This document shows positions 26,875 to 36,023 of a stretch of DNA of 64,000 nt, one piece after another (within the stretch, counting starts at the first letter, position 1; the number at the start of each line of letters is the position of its first letter). The stretch covers positions 1,426,001 through 1,490,000 of the forward strand of contig CBDHEY010000004.1 of NCBI GenBank assembly GCA_965262305.1, in the 5' to 3' direction. The stretch comes from CBDHEY01 sp965262305. Its GTDB lineage: Bacteria > Pseudomonadota > Gammaproteobacteria > Pseudomonadales > Cellvibrionaceae. The notes under the pieces are model-generated. The model worked only from the letters and a program-made list of their open reading frames with translations, was not told the DNA's origin and made no database searches. A program made the translations under genes and the position numbers.

Positions 26875-27999
26875 ATGACTAATAAGCCAATATCGCCAAA
26901 AGCACAATACAGATTACATTTACAAAAAGAGAACTTTGTTGCCGATGAAGCGCAAGAAAAAGCCATCGAAGAGCTGGAGCTACTTTACGAGCGTCTGTTA
27001 GAACGCTGGGATTCAAGCTCTAATAATGCACTTTCGAAATGGCTCTCCAGTGTTACGCAAAAAAAAGCCACTCCTATAATCGGGCTTTATTTCTGGGGCG
27101 GAGTTGGCCGAGGCAAGACGTATCTTATGGATATTTTTTACGAGTCATTGCCTTTTGAAGAAAAGATGCGTACTCATTTTCATCGATTTATGCGGCGCAT
27201 ACACCACGAACTCAAGCTCTTAGATAATGAAAAAGACCCTTTGGTTAAAGTTGCTGGGAAGATAGCTGAGGAAGCTAAGGTTATCTGCTTTGATGAATTC
27301 TTCGTCTCTGACATCACAGATGCAATGATTTTAGCTAATTTACTCGAAGCTTTGTTCGAAAGAAATGTCGTGTTAGTGACAACGTCAAATATTATTCCTG
27401 ACGAACTTTACAAAGATGGTTTGCAGCGGGCTAGATTCCTGCCCGCAATAGAATTGTTGAAACAGCACACAAGAGTAGTCAATGTTGATGGTGGCATTGA
27501 TTACAGATTGAGAACCTTGGAAAAAACCAAGCTTTATCATTGTCCAATTAGCGCTGACTCTCACTCTGAGTTAGAAAAAAGTTTTGGCGAATTAATTACT
27601 GACAGCGTAACAATTGAAGAAAATATTAGTATTGAAATCGAGGGGCGGGAAATTAAAGCCATTAAGGTTGCTGATGACGTTGCGTGGTTTCATTTTCGAG
27701 CTTTGTGTGATGGGCCTCGATCGCAAAATGATTACATTGAGTTGGCGAGAGAATACCACGCAGTTATTGTGGAAGGAGTGCCTGAACTGGGTGAAAAGAA
27801 CGATGACATGGCTAAACGGTTTATTTACTTAGTTGACGAGTTCTATGACCGCAATGTAAAGCTTATTATTTCCGCAGAAAAACCAATTATTGAACTTTAC
27901 GGAAAGGGACGGGCAGAGTTTGAGTTTCAGCGCACTATTAGTCGTCTTCAAGAAATGCAGAGCAAGGAGTACTTGAAGAGTGCGCACAAGGCGCACTAA
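26875..27999 (+). CDS. zapE: Cell-division ATPase ZapE
   Basis: The protein has 374 residues of the AFG1-like AAA family. Walker A is 'GGVGRGKTYLMD' near residue 78 and Walker B is 'VICFDEFFVSD'. The sensor segment 'LVTTSNIIPDELYKDGLQR' is conserved. ZapE associates with the Z ring late in division. The pairing with zapG in divergent orientation is common. A small perfect hairpin (AGTGCGC, ACAAG, GCGCACT at 27979-27997) covers the last codons. Confidence 0.94.
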   Translation: MTNKPISPKAQYRLHLQKENFVADEAQEKAIEELELLYERLLERWDSSSNNALSKWLSSVTQKKATPIIGLYFWGGVGRGKTYLMDIFYESLPFEEKMRTHFHRFMRRIHHELKLLDNEKDPLVKVAGKIAEEAKVICFDEFFVSDITDAMILANLLEALFERNVVLVTTSNIIPDELYKDGLQRARFLPAIELLKQHTRVVNVDGGIDYRLRTLEKTKLYHCPISADSHSELEKSFGELITDSVTIEENISIEIEGREIKAIKVADDVAWFHFRALCDGPRSQNDYIELAREYHAVIVEGVPELGEKNDDMAKRFIYLVDEFYDRNVKLIISAEKPIIELYGKGRAEFEFQRTISRLQEMQSKEYLKSAHKAH

Positions 28000-28046
28000 T
28001 TTCACAAGTGTATTAAGTAAGTAGCTGCTATGATTAAACCCTGATA

Positions 28047-30308
28047 TTACTCAAGCGCTAAGGCTCTTGTGCCAGTGCGAATTAAACCATCTGGGTCCCT
28101 CACCTGTACTATTATTAAAAAAGTACCTGGCTCAGTATAAATATGATCCGCCGAGGGTGCTGCAGACCAATCCGTATAAATTTCTCCAAAATTAAATCTA
28201 TATTCTAAATCGTCATTATTTTCGTCAGATGCAATAACGTTAATAGTAAAAACTTCTCCTGGTGAGATGGTTTCATCAGATAACAATATCGAGTTAATTA
28301 CTGGTCTTACGTTAGGACCTCTTTCGACGGGCTCAAATAACCAACGAGTATAGTCTCCACGCCAGCTTGAGGGTTGTTGAGTGATATTTGCACTATTGGT
28401 CGCAGGTAGAAATATATATTTCCCAGTCGCTTTATTAATAATGTGGCCATAGTTGTCTCCGCGATCCTCAAAATACCATTGTGTCCAGTTTCCTCTCCAA
28501 TGATTTGGAACTACAGAAATAGGAGAACCGTTAGTGGCCGTGTCAGGTTTCATTAATAGTTCAGATGCTCTGTTTTGAATATAAAAGTAATCCTCGTTAG
28601 GAATGGGTTTCCATTGGACACAATTACCCCGGTTAGCGTTTGGCCTGCTGGTAATTGGGCTCAAGGGTTCTGTGGCACAGGATTGAATTTTAAAGTTAGT
28701 TGGTTTGTGAATAATATATGCCCATTCACTATTCAAAGGAGTTGGAGTTGGCAATGGGCTCGGCGAAATCGTCTGTGTCGGAGTTGGAATGGGAGCCGGA
28801 GAAATACTAGGAGTTGGAAGCGGGCCTAGTTGTTGGCCAGTAGTAAATTGAAAACTATATTCTGCCATGACATTTTTCATCGCATCCTGAATACCTGCCA
28901 GTGTAACTTGGTAGGTTGTATTAGGTTCAAGCCAGCCGTCTAATGGATTTTCTGGCGCCGTTGCCGCATAGACGGTCAACATGCCTGTATGTGAGAGCAC
29001 ATAATCAATCGGAATTTCAGTTCCGTCGCTTTTGATTAGCCTGAGAGTTTCGCCAGGAATAATAGTTTCAGATCGCAGTGTTTCTGGAATATGAATGCTT
29101 ATAGGCGCCACAATAGGGTAGCCCGTTCGATCAGCTTGGGGGATATGGTGACTCACAAAAGGAGGGCGAGTATCGGGTTCTGAGGTGTGGGACCAAATAC
29201 TTAATCCTGCTGCGTTGCCAGCAATTCGCCAATTGTTTCCACCTCCTGCTAATAATAAATTACCTATTGGGCGAGAATATTGTCCCATTTCTGCGCCTGC
29301 ACCAATTTCATCAAACACTAGGGCAAGTTCACAGGTTTCTATGTTTACTTTGTATCGATCGCCAAACATCCACTCGTCTTGAAAGCCAACATAAAGGACG
29401 GCAGCAAAGTCGTTATTAAGTGGATTAATATTATGTTTGGGGTCACGAGCAAAAAACTCGCATTGAACTTTCAAATTTGTTGGGTCTGAAAAATCCACCA
29501 CTTGAAGTCCTGGGTTGCTTCCTCGACGAGGAAAAACTAAATAATTGCCATAAATCTCATTCCAGTATCCACCAATGCCTCCTTCTACTGGATTATCTCT
29601 GTCGGTTATGGTCGGATGAGGGTCGGGTCTATTCAATACATCTAATAAAATAGGGTTTCTTGGGTCAGAAATATCATAAGACGCTACACCGCTTTTTGAT
29701 TGGTCGGCACCATAGATAAGTTGATCTCCCATAAAGTTAGCGAACCCAACGACACCTGTAGTGTTTAGGTGGTCCCAATCTGCCACTTGTTGACGGTTAA
29801 TAAATATTTTTGCATTTCCACTGGGAGTGCCATATGACCAATAATCTGTTCCTGCATAAGGGTAAGCCATACCGCTTTTTCGTATGAAAAGTTTACTAGG
29901 GCCTGTCCAACGGGCTTCTTCAATCTCGCCTGTTTCTTGATTCACTTGAAGCGCATTATTTGGAAATCCACCAATATAAATTTGATTTCCACGTTTAACT
30001 AAACCGTGGGCTTGGAAAGGGTGAACGGTTTCTTTGAATCTCGCTACCTCGATGGGGTTCTCTGGATCAGATATATCCCAGGCTCTAACTAAAAAGTCAC
30101 TCCCCGGAGGACTGCTTGGTGCTTCGGGCACGGTGATTAAATAGTCGCCAATAATATCCATAATTGCCAGTCTTCCCATTTCTTGTCCTGTATGTGCAAG
30201 GATTTCACCTGGCGTGCGAGGCTCATTAGAGAATCCTTGAGAAATACTGTATGTGGGAATAATCAAAATAGATGAAATTATCAACAGGTTTTTAAATATA
30301 GGATTCAC
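28047..30308 (-). CDS. Large secreted modular protein: LVIVD-type propeller, Ig-like, ricin-like and PKD domains
   Basis: The protein has 753 residues with a signal peptide (about 1-24). Residues 30-385 hold repeated 'WDISDPENPIEVARF' and 'DISDPRNPILLDV' units, which are LVIVD-type beta-propeller blades. An Ig-like domain (about 390-490) ends in 'YSFQFTTG'. A Pro/Thr/Ser linker (about 492-525) follows, then a ricin-like beta-trefoil (about 528-672) with repeated 'YFYIQNRASELL' and 'YGHIINKATGKYI', and a PKD domain (about 675-753). This layout suggests binding to polysaccharide or a cell surface; no catalytic motif is visible. Similar linkers occur in secreted proteins of marine polysaccharide degraders. 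Its gene is isolated and divergent from rplM. Confidence 0.7.
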   Translation of the reverse strand: MNPIFKNLLIISSILIIPTYSISQGFSNEPRTPGEILAHTGQEMGRLAIMDIIGDYLITVPEAPSSPPGSDFLVRAWDISDPENPIEVARFKETVHPFQAHGLVKRGNQIYIGGFPNNALQVNQETGEIEEARWTGPSKLFIRKSGMAYPYAGTDYWSYGTPSGNAKIFINRQQVADWDHLNTTGVVGFANFMGDQLIYGADQSKSGVASYDISDPRNPILLDVLNRPDPHPTITDRDNPVEGGIGGYWNEIYGNYLVFPRRGSNPGLQVVDFSDPTNLKVQCEFFARDPKHNINPLNNDFAAVLYVGFQDEWMFGDRYKVNIETCELALVFDEIGAGAEMGQYSRPIGNLLLAGGGNNWRIAGNAAGLSIWSHTSEPDTRPPFVSHHIPQADRTGYPIVAPISIHIPETLRSETIIPGETLRLIKSDGTEIPIDYVLSHTGMLTVYAATAPENPLDGWLEPNTTYQVTLAGIQDAMKNVMAEYSFQFTTGQQLGPLPTPSISPAPIPTPTQTISPSPLPTPTPLNSEWAYIIHKPTNFKIQSCATEPLSPITSRPNANRGNCVQWKPIPNEDYFYIQNRASELLMKPDTATNGSPISVVPNHWRGNWTQWYFEDRGDNYGHIINKATGKYIFLPATNSANITQQPSSWRGDYTRWLFEPVERGPNVRPVINSILLSDETISPGEVFTINVIASDENNDDLEYRFNFGEIYTDWSAAPSADHIYTEPGTFLIIVQVRDPDGLIRTGTRALALE

Positions 30309-30476
30309 TGCGTCAACTCCATGATGTGAATGTAGCGGTGGCTAGAGGTGGTTGTTTTCTTGTATTAACACATATTAACGTTTTGCATTAAAAAGTCATA
30401 CTATATAGTTAAAATGATAGATTTGTTTCAGTAAGTCCATGGCATCTTTGAATTAATTCTGTGGCACTAAAATGAA

Positions 30477-30505
30477 TTGCATATAAGATAATCATCCTGT
30501 AGAAT
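30477..30505 (+). promoter_or_regulatory. Sigma-70 promoter of rplM-rpsI
   Basis: TTGCAT (30477-30482) and TAGAAT (30500-30505) are separated by 17 bases, followed by a GC-rich discriminator CCGCGC. The start codon of rplM is 85 bases further on, leaving room for a leader as in other ribosomal-protein operons. Confidence 0.7.
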
Positions 30506-30589
30506 CCGCGCTCCTTGATTTGGGGTCGTTTTGGTCCCTGCAAACTTTTTAAATTTTTAATTCGTACCTACGTTTAAGGCAGAAATAAC

Positions 30590-31018
30590 ATGAAGACTAT
30601 CAGTGCCAAACCTGAAACAGTTAAACGTGACTGGTACATTGTTGACGCAGAAGGCAAAACCTTGGGTCGTATGGCAGCAGAAATTGCTCATCGACTTCGC
30701 GGTAAGCACAAGCCTGAATATACACCACATGTCGACACTGGTGACTACATCGTAGTTATTAATGCTGAAAAAGTGCGTGTTACAGGTAATAAGGCGAAAG
30801 ACAAAATGTATCACAGTCATACTGGCTATCCGGGTGGTTTAAAATCCATCAGTTTCGAAAAGTTGATTGATAAAGCGCCAGAGCGCGTGATCCAAAGTGC
30901 TGTAAAAGGCATGTTGCCCAAAGGGCCTTTGGGGCGAGCTATGTTCAAAAAAATGAAAGTTTATGCTGGTGAATCTCATCCGCATACTGCGCAACAACCG
31001 CAAGAACTGACACTATAA
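30590..31018 (+). CDS. rplM: 50S ribosomal protein L13
   Basis: The protein has 142 residues, standard length. Signatures are 'MKTISAKPETVKRDWYIVDA', 'LRGKHKPEYTPHVDTGD' and 'MLPKGPLGRAMFKK'. It binds 23S rRNA early in 50S assembly. It is followed by rpsI after 11 bases in the universal rplM-rpsI pair. Confidence 0.98.
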   Translation: MKTISAKPETVKRDWYIVDAEGKTLGRMAAEIAHRLRGKHKPEYTPHVDTGDYIVVINAEKVRVTGNKAKDKMYHSHTGYPGGLKSISFEKLIDKAPERVIQSAVKGMLPKGPLGRAMFKKMKVYAGESHPHTAQQPQELTL

Positions 31019-31029
31019 GGGGATAAAAT

Positions 31030-31422
31030 ATGGCCGCTGAACAATACTATGGTACGGGTCGTCGTAAAACTTCTACTGCAAGAGTTTTTATCTCTTTAGG
31101 TGAAGGGCAGATTACGGTAAATAACAGACCGCTTGATGAATATTTTGGTCGTGAAGTTGCTCGCATGATCGTTCGTCAACCTTTAGAAAAGACTGAAAAT
31201 GTAGGTAAGTTTGATGTAAAAATCACCGTTAAAGGTGGTGGTAGCTTTGGCCAGGCTGGTGCAATACGCCATGGCTTGACGCGTGCATTAATGGCTTATG
31301 ACGAAGCTTTGAGACCGACACTTCGAGCAGAAGGTTATGTCACTCGAGACGCAAGGGAAGTTGAGCGTAAGAAAGTGGGTCTACGAAAAGCGCGTAAAAA
31401 GCCTCAATTCTCAAAACGTTAA
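31030..31422 (+). CDS. rpsI: 30S ribosomal protein S9
   Basis: The protein has 130 residues. 'YYGTGRRKTSTARVF' opens the protein and the basic tail 'RKARKKPQFSKR' ends it; the final Arg contacts P-site tRNA. Ribosome binding site AAGGGGAT lies before the ATG. A strong terminator follows. Confidence 0.98.
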   Translation: MAAEQYYGTGRRKTSTARVFISLGEGQITVNNRPLDEYFGREVARMIVRQPLEKTENVGKFDVKITVKGGGSFGQAGAIRHGLTRALMAYDEALRPTLRAEGYVTRDAREVERKKVGLRKARKKPQFSKR

Positions 31423-31448
31423 TCTGTTACGTTTTGTCTTTTTTGGAA

Positions 31449-31478
31449 AACGCCCATTATCTTATTGGGCGTTTTTTT
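31449..31478 (+). terminator. Rho-independent terminator after rpsI
   Basis: AACGCCCA pairs with TGGGCGTT (8 bases) around a 9-base loop and is followed by a run of T. It is 27 bases after the rpsI stop. Confidence 0.92.
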
Positions 31479-31833
31479 CGTATTAATGGATATATAAAGA
31501 AGTATTTTTAGATCTAAAGCCTAGTATCCTTGTTAGTTTTAGTGAATTTCTTTAATATGTCGCCATTTTATCTGAAGTACTTCTTACGAATTAACTTGTC
31601 TCCATAGTAGATAAAGAAGTATCTAAAGCCATTGGCTTAGGATTAAAAATAATAACTATTAAAGTAGGTATGAAGGTCTATTCTCTTTGTATCAGGTCAG
31701 GGTGTTGGTGAATTAAAACTTCTTTGCGTAAATTCGAAATCAATTCGATTTCCGCTTGAACATTTGTAGTTTCACCAAATGCCTATTTAACAAAGATGAC
31801 ACCAGGTTTAGTCGTAACGGGGAGATAATCATT
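31479..31833 (+). promoter_or_regulatory. Long regulatory region before the bc1 genes
   Basis: No gene is visible. The element AAAGAAGTAT with TCTAAAGCC nearby occurs twice (31496-31521 and 31613-31630). A palindrome GAAGTACTTC lies between (31574-31583), so GAAGTA appears three times. An inverted repeat GAAATC-AATTC-GATTTC lies at 31736-31752. These look like regulator sites for the respiratory operon; the regulator is unknown. Confidence 0.45.
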
Positions 31834-32427
31834 GTGAGCAATGACGGAGTCAATGAAGGGCGTCGCAGAGTCTTGACTGCTTTAACGTCTGTTGTTGGTG
31901 CTGCGGGTGTTGTAGGAGCTGCAGTTCCATTTGTAGGATCTTGGAATCCAAGCGCAAAAGCTAAGGCGGCAGGTGCGCCTGTTGATGTAAATATTGGTAA
32001 ATTGCAACCGGGTCAAATGGTTACCATTGAATGGCGTGGTAAGCCCGTATATGTGGTTCGAAGAACCCCTGAGGCGCTGTCTAGCTTAGAATCTATCGCT
32101 GATCAACTAAGAGACCCTGGCTCAGATAAATCAGTTCAGCCAGAGTATGCAAAAAATCCAAACCGTGCGATAAAAGATGAATTCCTAATTTTGTTAGGTC
32201 TATGTACTCATTTAGGCTGTGCGCCTACTTATCGTCCAGATGTCGGCGCTGAAGATTTAGGCGGCGCTTCTTGGTTAGGTGGTTTCTTTTGTCGCTGTCA
32301 TGGTTCTAAGTTTGATTTAGCTGGTCGTGTACTAGCAGGTGTTCCAGCTCCAGTGAATCTGGAAATCCCCCCTCATAAATACTTGAGTGACGATGTCATT
32401 CGTATCGGCGAAGATCAGGAGGCGTAA
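31834..32427 (+). CDS. petA: Ubiquinol-cytochrome c reductase iron-sulfur (Rieske) subunit
   Basis: I choose GTG 31834 (197 residues, '(M)SNDGVNEGRRRVL') with GGGGAG upstream; a frame from 31756 adds an unlikely leader. A Tat-type signal anchor with 'RRRVLTALTSVVGAAG' is kept as the membrane helix. The 2Fe-2S cluster is bound by 'CTHLGC' and 'CRCHGS'. The protein moves electrons from ubiquinol to cytochrome c1. It lies 3 bases before the cytochrome b/c1 gene. Confidence 0.94.
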   Translation: MSNDGVNEGRRRVLTALTSVVGAAGVVGAAVPFVGSWNPSAKAKAAGAPVDVNIGKLQPGQMVTIEWRGKPVYVVRRTPEALSSLESIADQLRDPGSDKSVQPEYAKNPNRAIKDEFLILLGLCTHLGCAPTYRPDVGAEDLGGASWLGGFFCRCHGSKFDLAGRVLAGVPAPVNLEIPPHKYLSDDVIRIGEDQEA

Positions 32428-32430
32428 ATA

Positions 32431-34668
32431 ATGAATAGTTGGCTTACTGGTTTTTGGACTTGGATTGATGATCGTCTATCGGTACAGCGCACGTGGGACT
32501 ACCACATGGCGAAGTACTATGCTCCGAAGAATTTTAACCTGTGGTATTTTTTCGGTGTCTTTTCTTTAATTGTATTAGTTAACCAGTTACTTACTGGTAT
32601 TTGGTTGACGATGAATTATATTCCTTCCGCGGAACAGGCATTCGCTTCGGTCGAATACATTATGCGAGATGTACCCTATGGTTGGATGATTCGCTATCTT
32701 CATTCAACTGGCGCTTCTGCATTCTTTATCGTTGTTTATTTGCATATGTTTAGAGGGCTTATGTATGGTTCATACAAAAAGCCTCGAGAACTAGTGTGGA
32801 TTTTCGGAATGGTTATATACGTAGCGTTGATGGCTGAAGCTTTTTTAGGTTACGTTTTGCCTTGGGGACAGATGTCCTATTGGGGTGCTCAAGTTATCGT
32901 TAACTTGTTTGGTGCTATCCCTTGGGTTGGCGAAGACTTAGTACAATGGATCCGTGGTGATTATCTTATTTCTGGTGCAACTTTAAATCGTTTCTTCGCA
33001 TTGCACGTAGTCGCGCTGCCAATTGTGATTCTTGGGTTGGTGGTGTTACATGTCTTGGCTCTCCATGAAGTAGGGTCTAATAATCCAGATGGTGTCGACA
33101 TTAAAAAGCATAAAGATGAAAACGGTGTACCTTTAGATGGTATTCCATTCCATCCTTATTATACCGTCCATGATCTCATGGGTATTTCAGTGTTTTTGTT
33201 TGTTTTCTTGGGCATTGTATTTTTTGCTCCAGAGATGAGTGGTTATTTCTTAGAGCATGCAAACTTTGAAGAAGCTAACGGTTTGAAAACGCCAGAGCAT
33301 ATTGCTCCCGTTTGGTACTTCACTCCTTTTTATGCAATTTTGCGAGCTGTGACATTTGATTTGGGTGGTGTCTTTACTTCAAAACTACTCGGGTTTCTTG
33401 CGATGGTTGCAGCTATCGTTGTGCTGTTCTTTTTGCCCTGGATAGATAAAAGTAAAGCTAATTCAATCCGCTATAAAGGTTGGCTACCTAAAATAATGCT
33501 TTTGTCTTTTGCTGCGAACTTTGTTGTACTTGGTAAGCTTGGTTTGGATGCTCCTTCCCCGGATAAAACTCTACTTTCGCAAATTGGTACACTTTATTAC
33601 TTTGTATTTTTCTTAACCATGCCAGCTTGGACTAGCGCAGGTAAGCAAGGCTTCTTTTCTACGGTTATTTCTGGTTTGCTGGGCTTCTGGATTCTATACG
33701 TCACATACTCTGGAGTTGTTGCAGCATTCACTACTGAAGATGTAGAACCTAATTGGCCATTATATTTATACGGCTTGGTTGTGGGTGCGCTAACGGTGGC
33801 TCTGCCGTTTTTAGCGAAAAAGGATAAAGAAAAGCCGGTTCCAGAACGTACTCAAGAAAAAGGCTTGAGTAAAGCTCTCGTCTGGAGTGGAGTTGCATTT
33901 TTCTTGTTCTTGGTTGTTTTCCCGTTGAACGCTGTAGCGGCGGGTGGCGGTGGCTGTGGAGCTGTTGCTTGTGATCATTTTCACGTTGATATGGATAACA
34001 AAGAGTCGTTACAACGTGGTGCTAAAACATTTGTAAACTATTGTATGGGATGTCATTCAGCATCTTACTCCCGTTATGAAAGAGTGGCAGATGATCTTGG
34101 TATTCCCCATGAAGAAATGATGGCCAATTTAGTCTTTAGCGATCAGAAAATCGGTGAGCTTATGACAATAGCCATGTCTCCAGAAAACTCCAAGCGTTGG
34201 TTTGGAGCAACACCGCCGGATCTTACGTTGTTAACTAGAGCTAGATCGGCCGACTGGTTATATACGTTTCTCAAGAATTTTTATAAAGATGATTCGCGGC
34301 CAACCGGAGTTAACAACAAAGTATTTGAAAATGTTGGTATGCCTCATGTATTAATGGAATTGCAAGGTTTGGCAGAGTGCGCACCCGGTGATAAAAAGGA
34401 TGATCATGGTAAGGTTGTAAGAAATAAAATGGGCGAGCCAATTATTGATTCCCACTGTGGTTCTCTAGTCGTTGGTGACTTTGAAGGCAGCCAATCGGCC
34501 GAAGAGTATGAACAAACAGTTTATGACCTTGTTAATTTTATGAACTATATGGCCGAGCCAATTGCACAAGACCGAGTGCGAATTGGTATATTTGTCATGC
34601 TGTTTTTATGTATTCTTTTTATTTTTACGTGGTTGTTAAATCGTGAATATTGGAAAGGTATTCATTAA
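32431..34668 (+). CDS. Fused cytochrome b / cytochrome c1 of the bc1 complex
   Basis: One 745-residue frame encodes both proteins. Residues 1 to about 410 are cytochrome b, with haem ligands in 'RYLHSTGASA', 'YLHMFRGL', 'FALHVVALP' and 'VLHVLALHE'; the Qo motif reads PVWY rather than PEWY. After the usual last helix come two extra membrane segments (about 415-470), then a 'KPVPERT' tail like the end of a free cytochrome b. A signal-like helix 'FFLFLVVFPLNAVAA' (about 485-501) then leads to cytochrome c1 with haem site 'CMGCH' near residue 537 and a C-terminal anchor. As in Bradyrhizobium FbcH, cleavage after 'AVA' probably releases the two mature proteins. In Pseudomonas these genes are separate. 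Confidence 0.93.
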   Translation: MNSWLTGFWTWIDDRLSVQRTWDYHMAKYYAPKNFNLWYFFGVFSLIVLVNQLLTGIWLTMNYIPSAEQAFASVEYIMRDVPYGWMIRYLHSTGASAFFIVVYLHMFRGLMYGSYKKPRELVWIFGMVIYVALMAEAFLGYVLPWGQMSYWGAQVIVNLFGAIPWVGEDLVQWIRGDYLISGATLNRFFALHVVALPIVILGLVVLHVLALHEVGSNNPDGVDIKKHKDENGVPLDGIPFHPYYTVHDLMGISVFLFVFLGIVFFAPEMSGYFLEHANFEEANGLKTPEHIAPVWYFTPFYAILRAVTFDLGGVFTSKLLGFLAMVAAIVVLFFLPWIDKSKANSIRYKGWLPKIMLLSFAANFVVLGKLGLDAPSPDKTLLSQIGTLYYFVFFLTMPAWTSAGKQGFFSTVISGLLGFWILYVTYSGVVAAFTTEDVEPNWPLYLYGLVVGALTVALPFLAKKDKEKPVPERTQEKGLSKALVWSGVAFFLFLVVFPLNAVAAGGGGCGAVACDHFHVDMDNKESLQRGAKTFVNYCMGCHSASYSRYERVADDLGIPHEEMMANLVFSDQKIGELMTIAMSPENSKRWFGATPPDLTLLTRARSADWLYTFLKNFYKDDSRPTGVNNKVFENVGMPHVLMELQGLAECAPGDKKDDHGKVVRNKMGEPIIDSHCGSLVVGDFEGSQSAEEYEQTVYDLVNFMNYMAEPIAQDRVRIGIFVMLFLCILFIFTWLLNREYWKGIH

Positions 34669-34715
34669 TTAAGTGGGCTTTTTCCACTTTATTGTTTTAG
34701 TTTTGGAGTAGTTAG

Positions 34716-35354
34716 ATGGGTGTAGTTACCAAGCGTTCATCTATGACTTATTTCTCGGATAGTCGAGATCATTATAGTCATAGAGTACGTATTGTTTTAG
34801 CCGAAAAAGGCGTCACTGTGGATTTCGTAGAAGTAGATCCAAACAATATACCGGCTGAATTGAGTGAGTTAAACCCATATAATTCTCTCCCTACTCTGCT
34901 AGACAGAGAGCTTGTTCTCTATAATACAGCTGCAATGATGGAATATTTGGATGAACGCTTCCCTCATCCTCCTTTATTACCGGTTTACCCTGTAGCTAGA
35001 GCTGAAAGTCGCCAGTTTATTTATCGTATCGAAAAAGACTGGTGCCCCCTCGTAAAAACGATTACTCATAGTAAAAATAAAGAAGCTGTTGCAAAGGCGA
35101 CTAAACAGTTAAAAGATAGCCTAGTGACAATCGCGCCAATTTTTTCAGACAAGCCATTTTTTATGAGCGAAGAGTTTACATTGGTAGACTGCTGTTTAGC
35201 TCCTATCCTTTGGCGTCTAGAGGTATTTGGCATCGAATTACAGCGTAATCGTCAGGTGCTTCCATTACTAGAATATATGGAACGTACATTTTCACGTGAC
35301 TCGTTTCAAGAAAGCTTGACTGAAATTGAAAAAGAGATGCGAACCGCTTCCTAG
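34716..35354 (+). CDS. sspA: Stringent starvation protein A
   Basis: The protein has 212 residues of glutathione-transferase fold without enzyme activity in this family. Signatures are 'SHRVRIVLAEKGV', 'NPYNSLPTLLDRELVLY' and 'IMEYLDERFPHP'-like 'MMEYLDERFPHPPL'. It binds RNA polymerase and affects stress and virulence genes. It follows the bc1 genes and precedes sspB, as in Pseudomonas. Confidence 0.94.
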   Translation: MGVVTKRSSMTYFSDSRDHYSHRVRIVLAEKGVTVDFVEVDPNNIPAELSELNPYNSLPTLLDRELVLYNTAAMMEYLDERFPHPPLLPVYPVARAESRQFIYRIEKDWCPLVKTITHSKNKEAVAKATKQLKDSLVTIAPIFSDKPFFMSEEFTLVDCCLAPILWRLEVFGIELQRNRQVLPLLEYMERTFSRDSFQESLTEIEKEMRTAS

Positions 35355-35410
35355 AGCCCGGTTAATCGTAGTATCTTATAAATTCCACTAACCTTGAGCC
35401 GACAAGTTTT

Positions 35411-35812
35411 ATGGCAATGACATCCAGTCGACCTTATTTGATCCGAGCACTGTACGAATGGATTGTCGATAACGACTTTACTCCGCATATCTTTGTCGAT
35501 GCCCAAGGTTTTGGCGTTGAAGTTCCGCAACAGTACGTTAATAAAGACGGGCAAATTGTTTTAAATATTGCGCCCAGGGCGGTAGTGAGCTTGGAGCTTG
35601 GAAACAAAGCCGTTTCATTTAATGCTCGATTTGGTGGCATTCCTACCGATGTTTATGTGCCTTGCTATGCTGTTCTTGGTATCTATGCTCGTGAAAATGG
35701 TCAGGGAATGATGTTTGAAAATGATCAGAATGACCCAGACCCTGATGATGACAAACCTACAGCCAGTATTACAAAGCAAGGTAAGCGACCTTCGTTAAAA
35801 GTTGTAAAATAA
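35411..35812 (+). CDS. sspB: ClpXP adaptor SspB
   Basis: The protein has 133 residues. The N-terminal domain has 'SRPYLIRALYEWIVDNDFTPH' features and 'RFGGIPTDVYVPCYAVLGIYARENGQGMMF' features. A flexible acidic linker leads to the C-terminal ClpX-binding tail 'GKRPSLKVVK'. It delivers ssrA-tagged proteins to ClpXP. It starts 56 bases after sspA. Confidence 0.95.
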   Translation: MAMTSSRPYLIRALYEWIVDNDFTPHIFVDAQGFGVEVPQQYVNKDGQIVLNIAPRAVVSLELGNKAVSFNARFGGIPTDVYVPCYAVLGIYARENGQGMMFENDQNDPDPDDDKPTASITKQGKRPSLKVVK

Positions 35813-36023
35813 ACAATATCTTCTCGTTTCCGTATCTTTTGGCGTTTCAAGCATTAAATTTTCATGTTGGCGCGTATCTCTATATATGATTATTCATAAT
35901 TGAAAATTTTTTTAATTCCCAAAAATTCTTATAAAGATCACATCTTTTGACATCATGCAAGTGTCCTTGCCGTAGAATATAGAAAATAATAAATAAAACT
36001 GTAAAAACGGCGGAGTTTGCTTT

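Noticed and set aside
30462..30482. Possible sigma-54 promoter (TGGCAC with TTGC) before rplM
   Set aside because: The GG and GC elements are about three bases too far apart, and a good sigma-70 promoter overlaps the site.
31756..31833. ATG start for the Rieske gene 26 codons upstream
   Set aside because: It gives a non-Tat leader; GTG 31834 has GGGGAG upstream and leads into the Tat signal.
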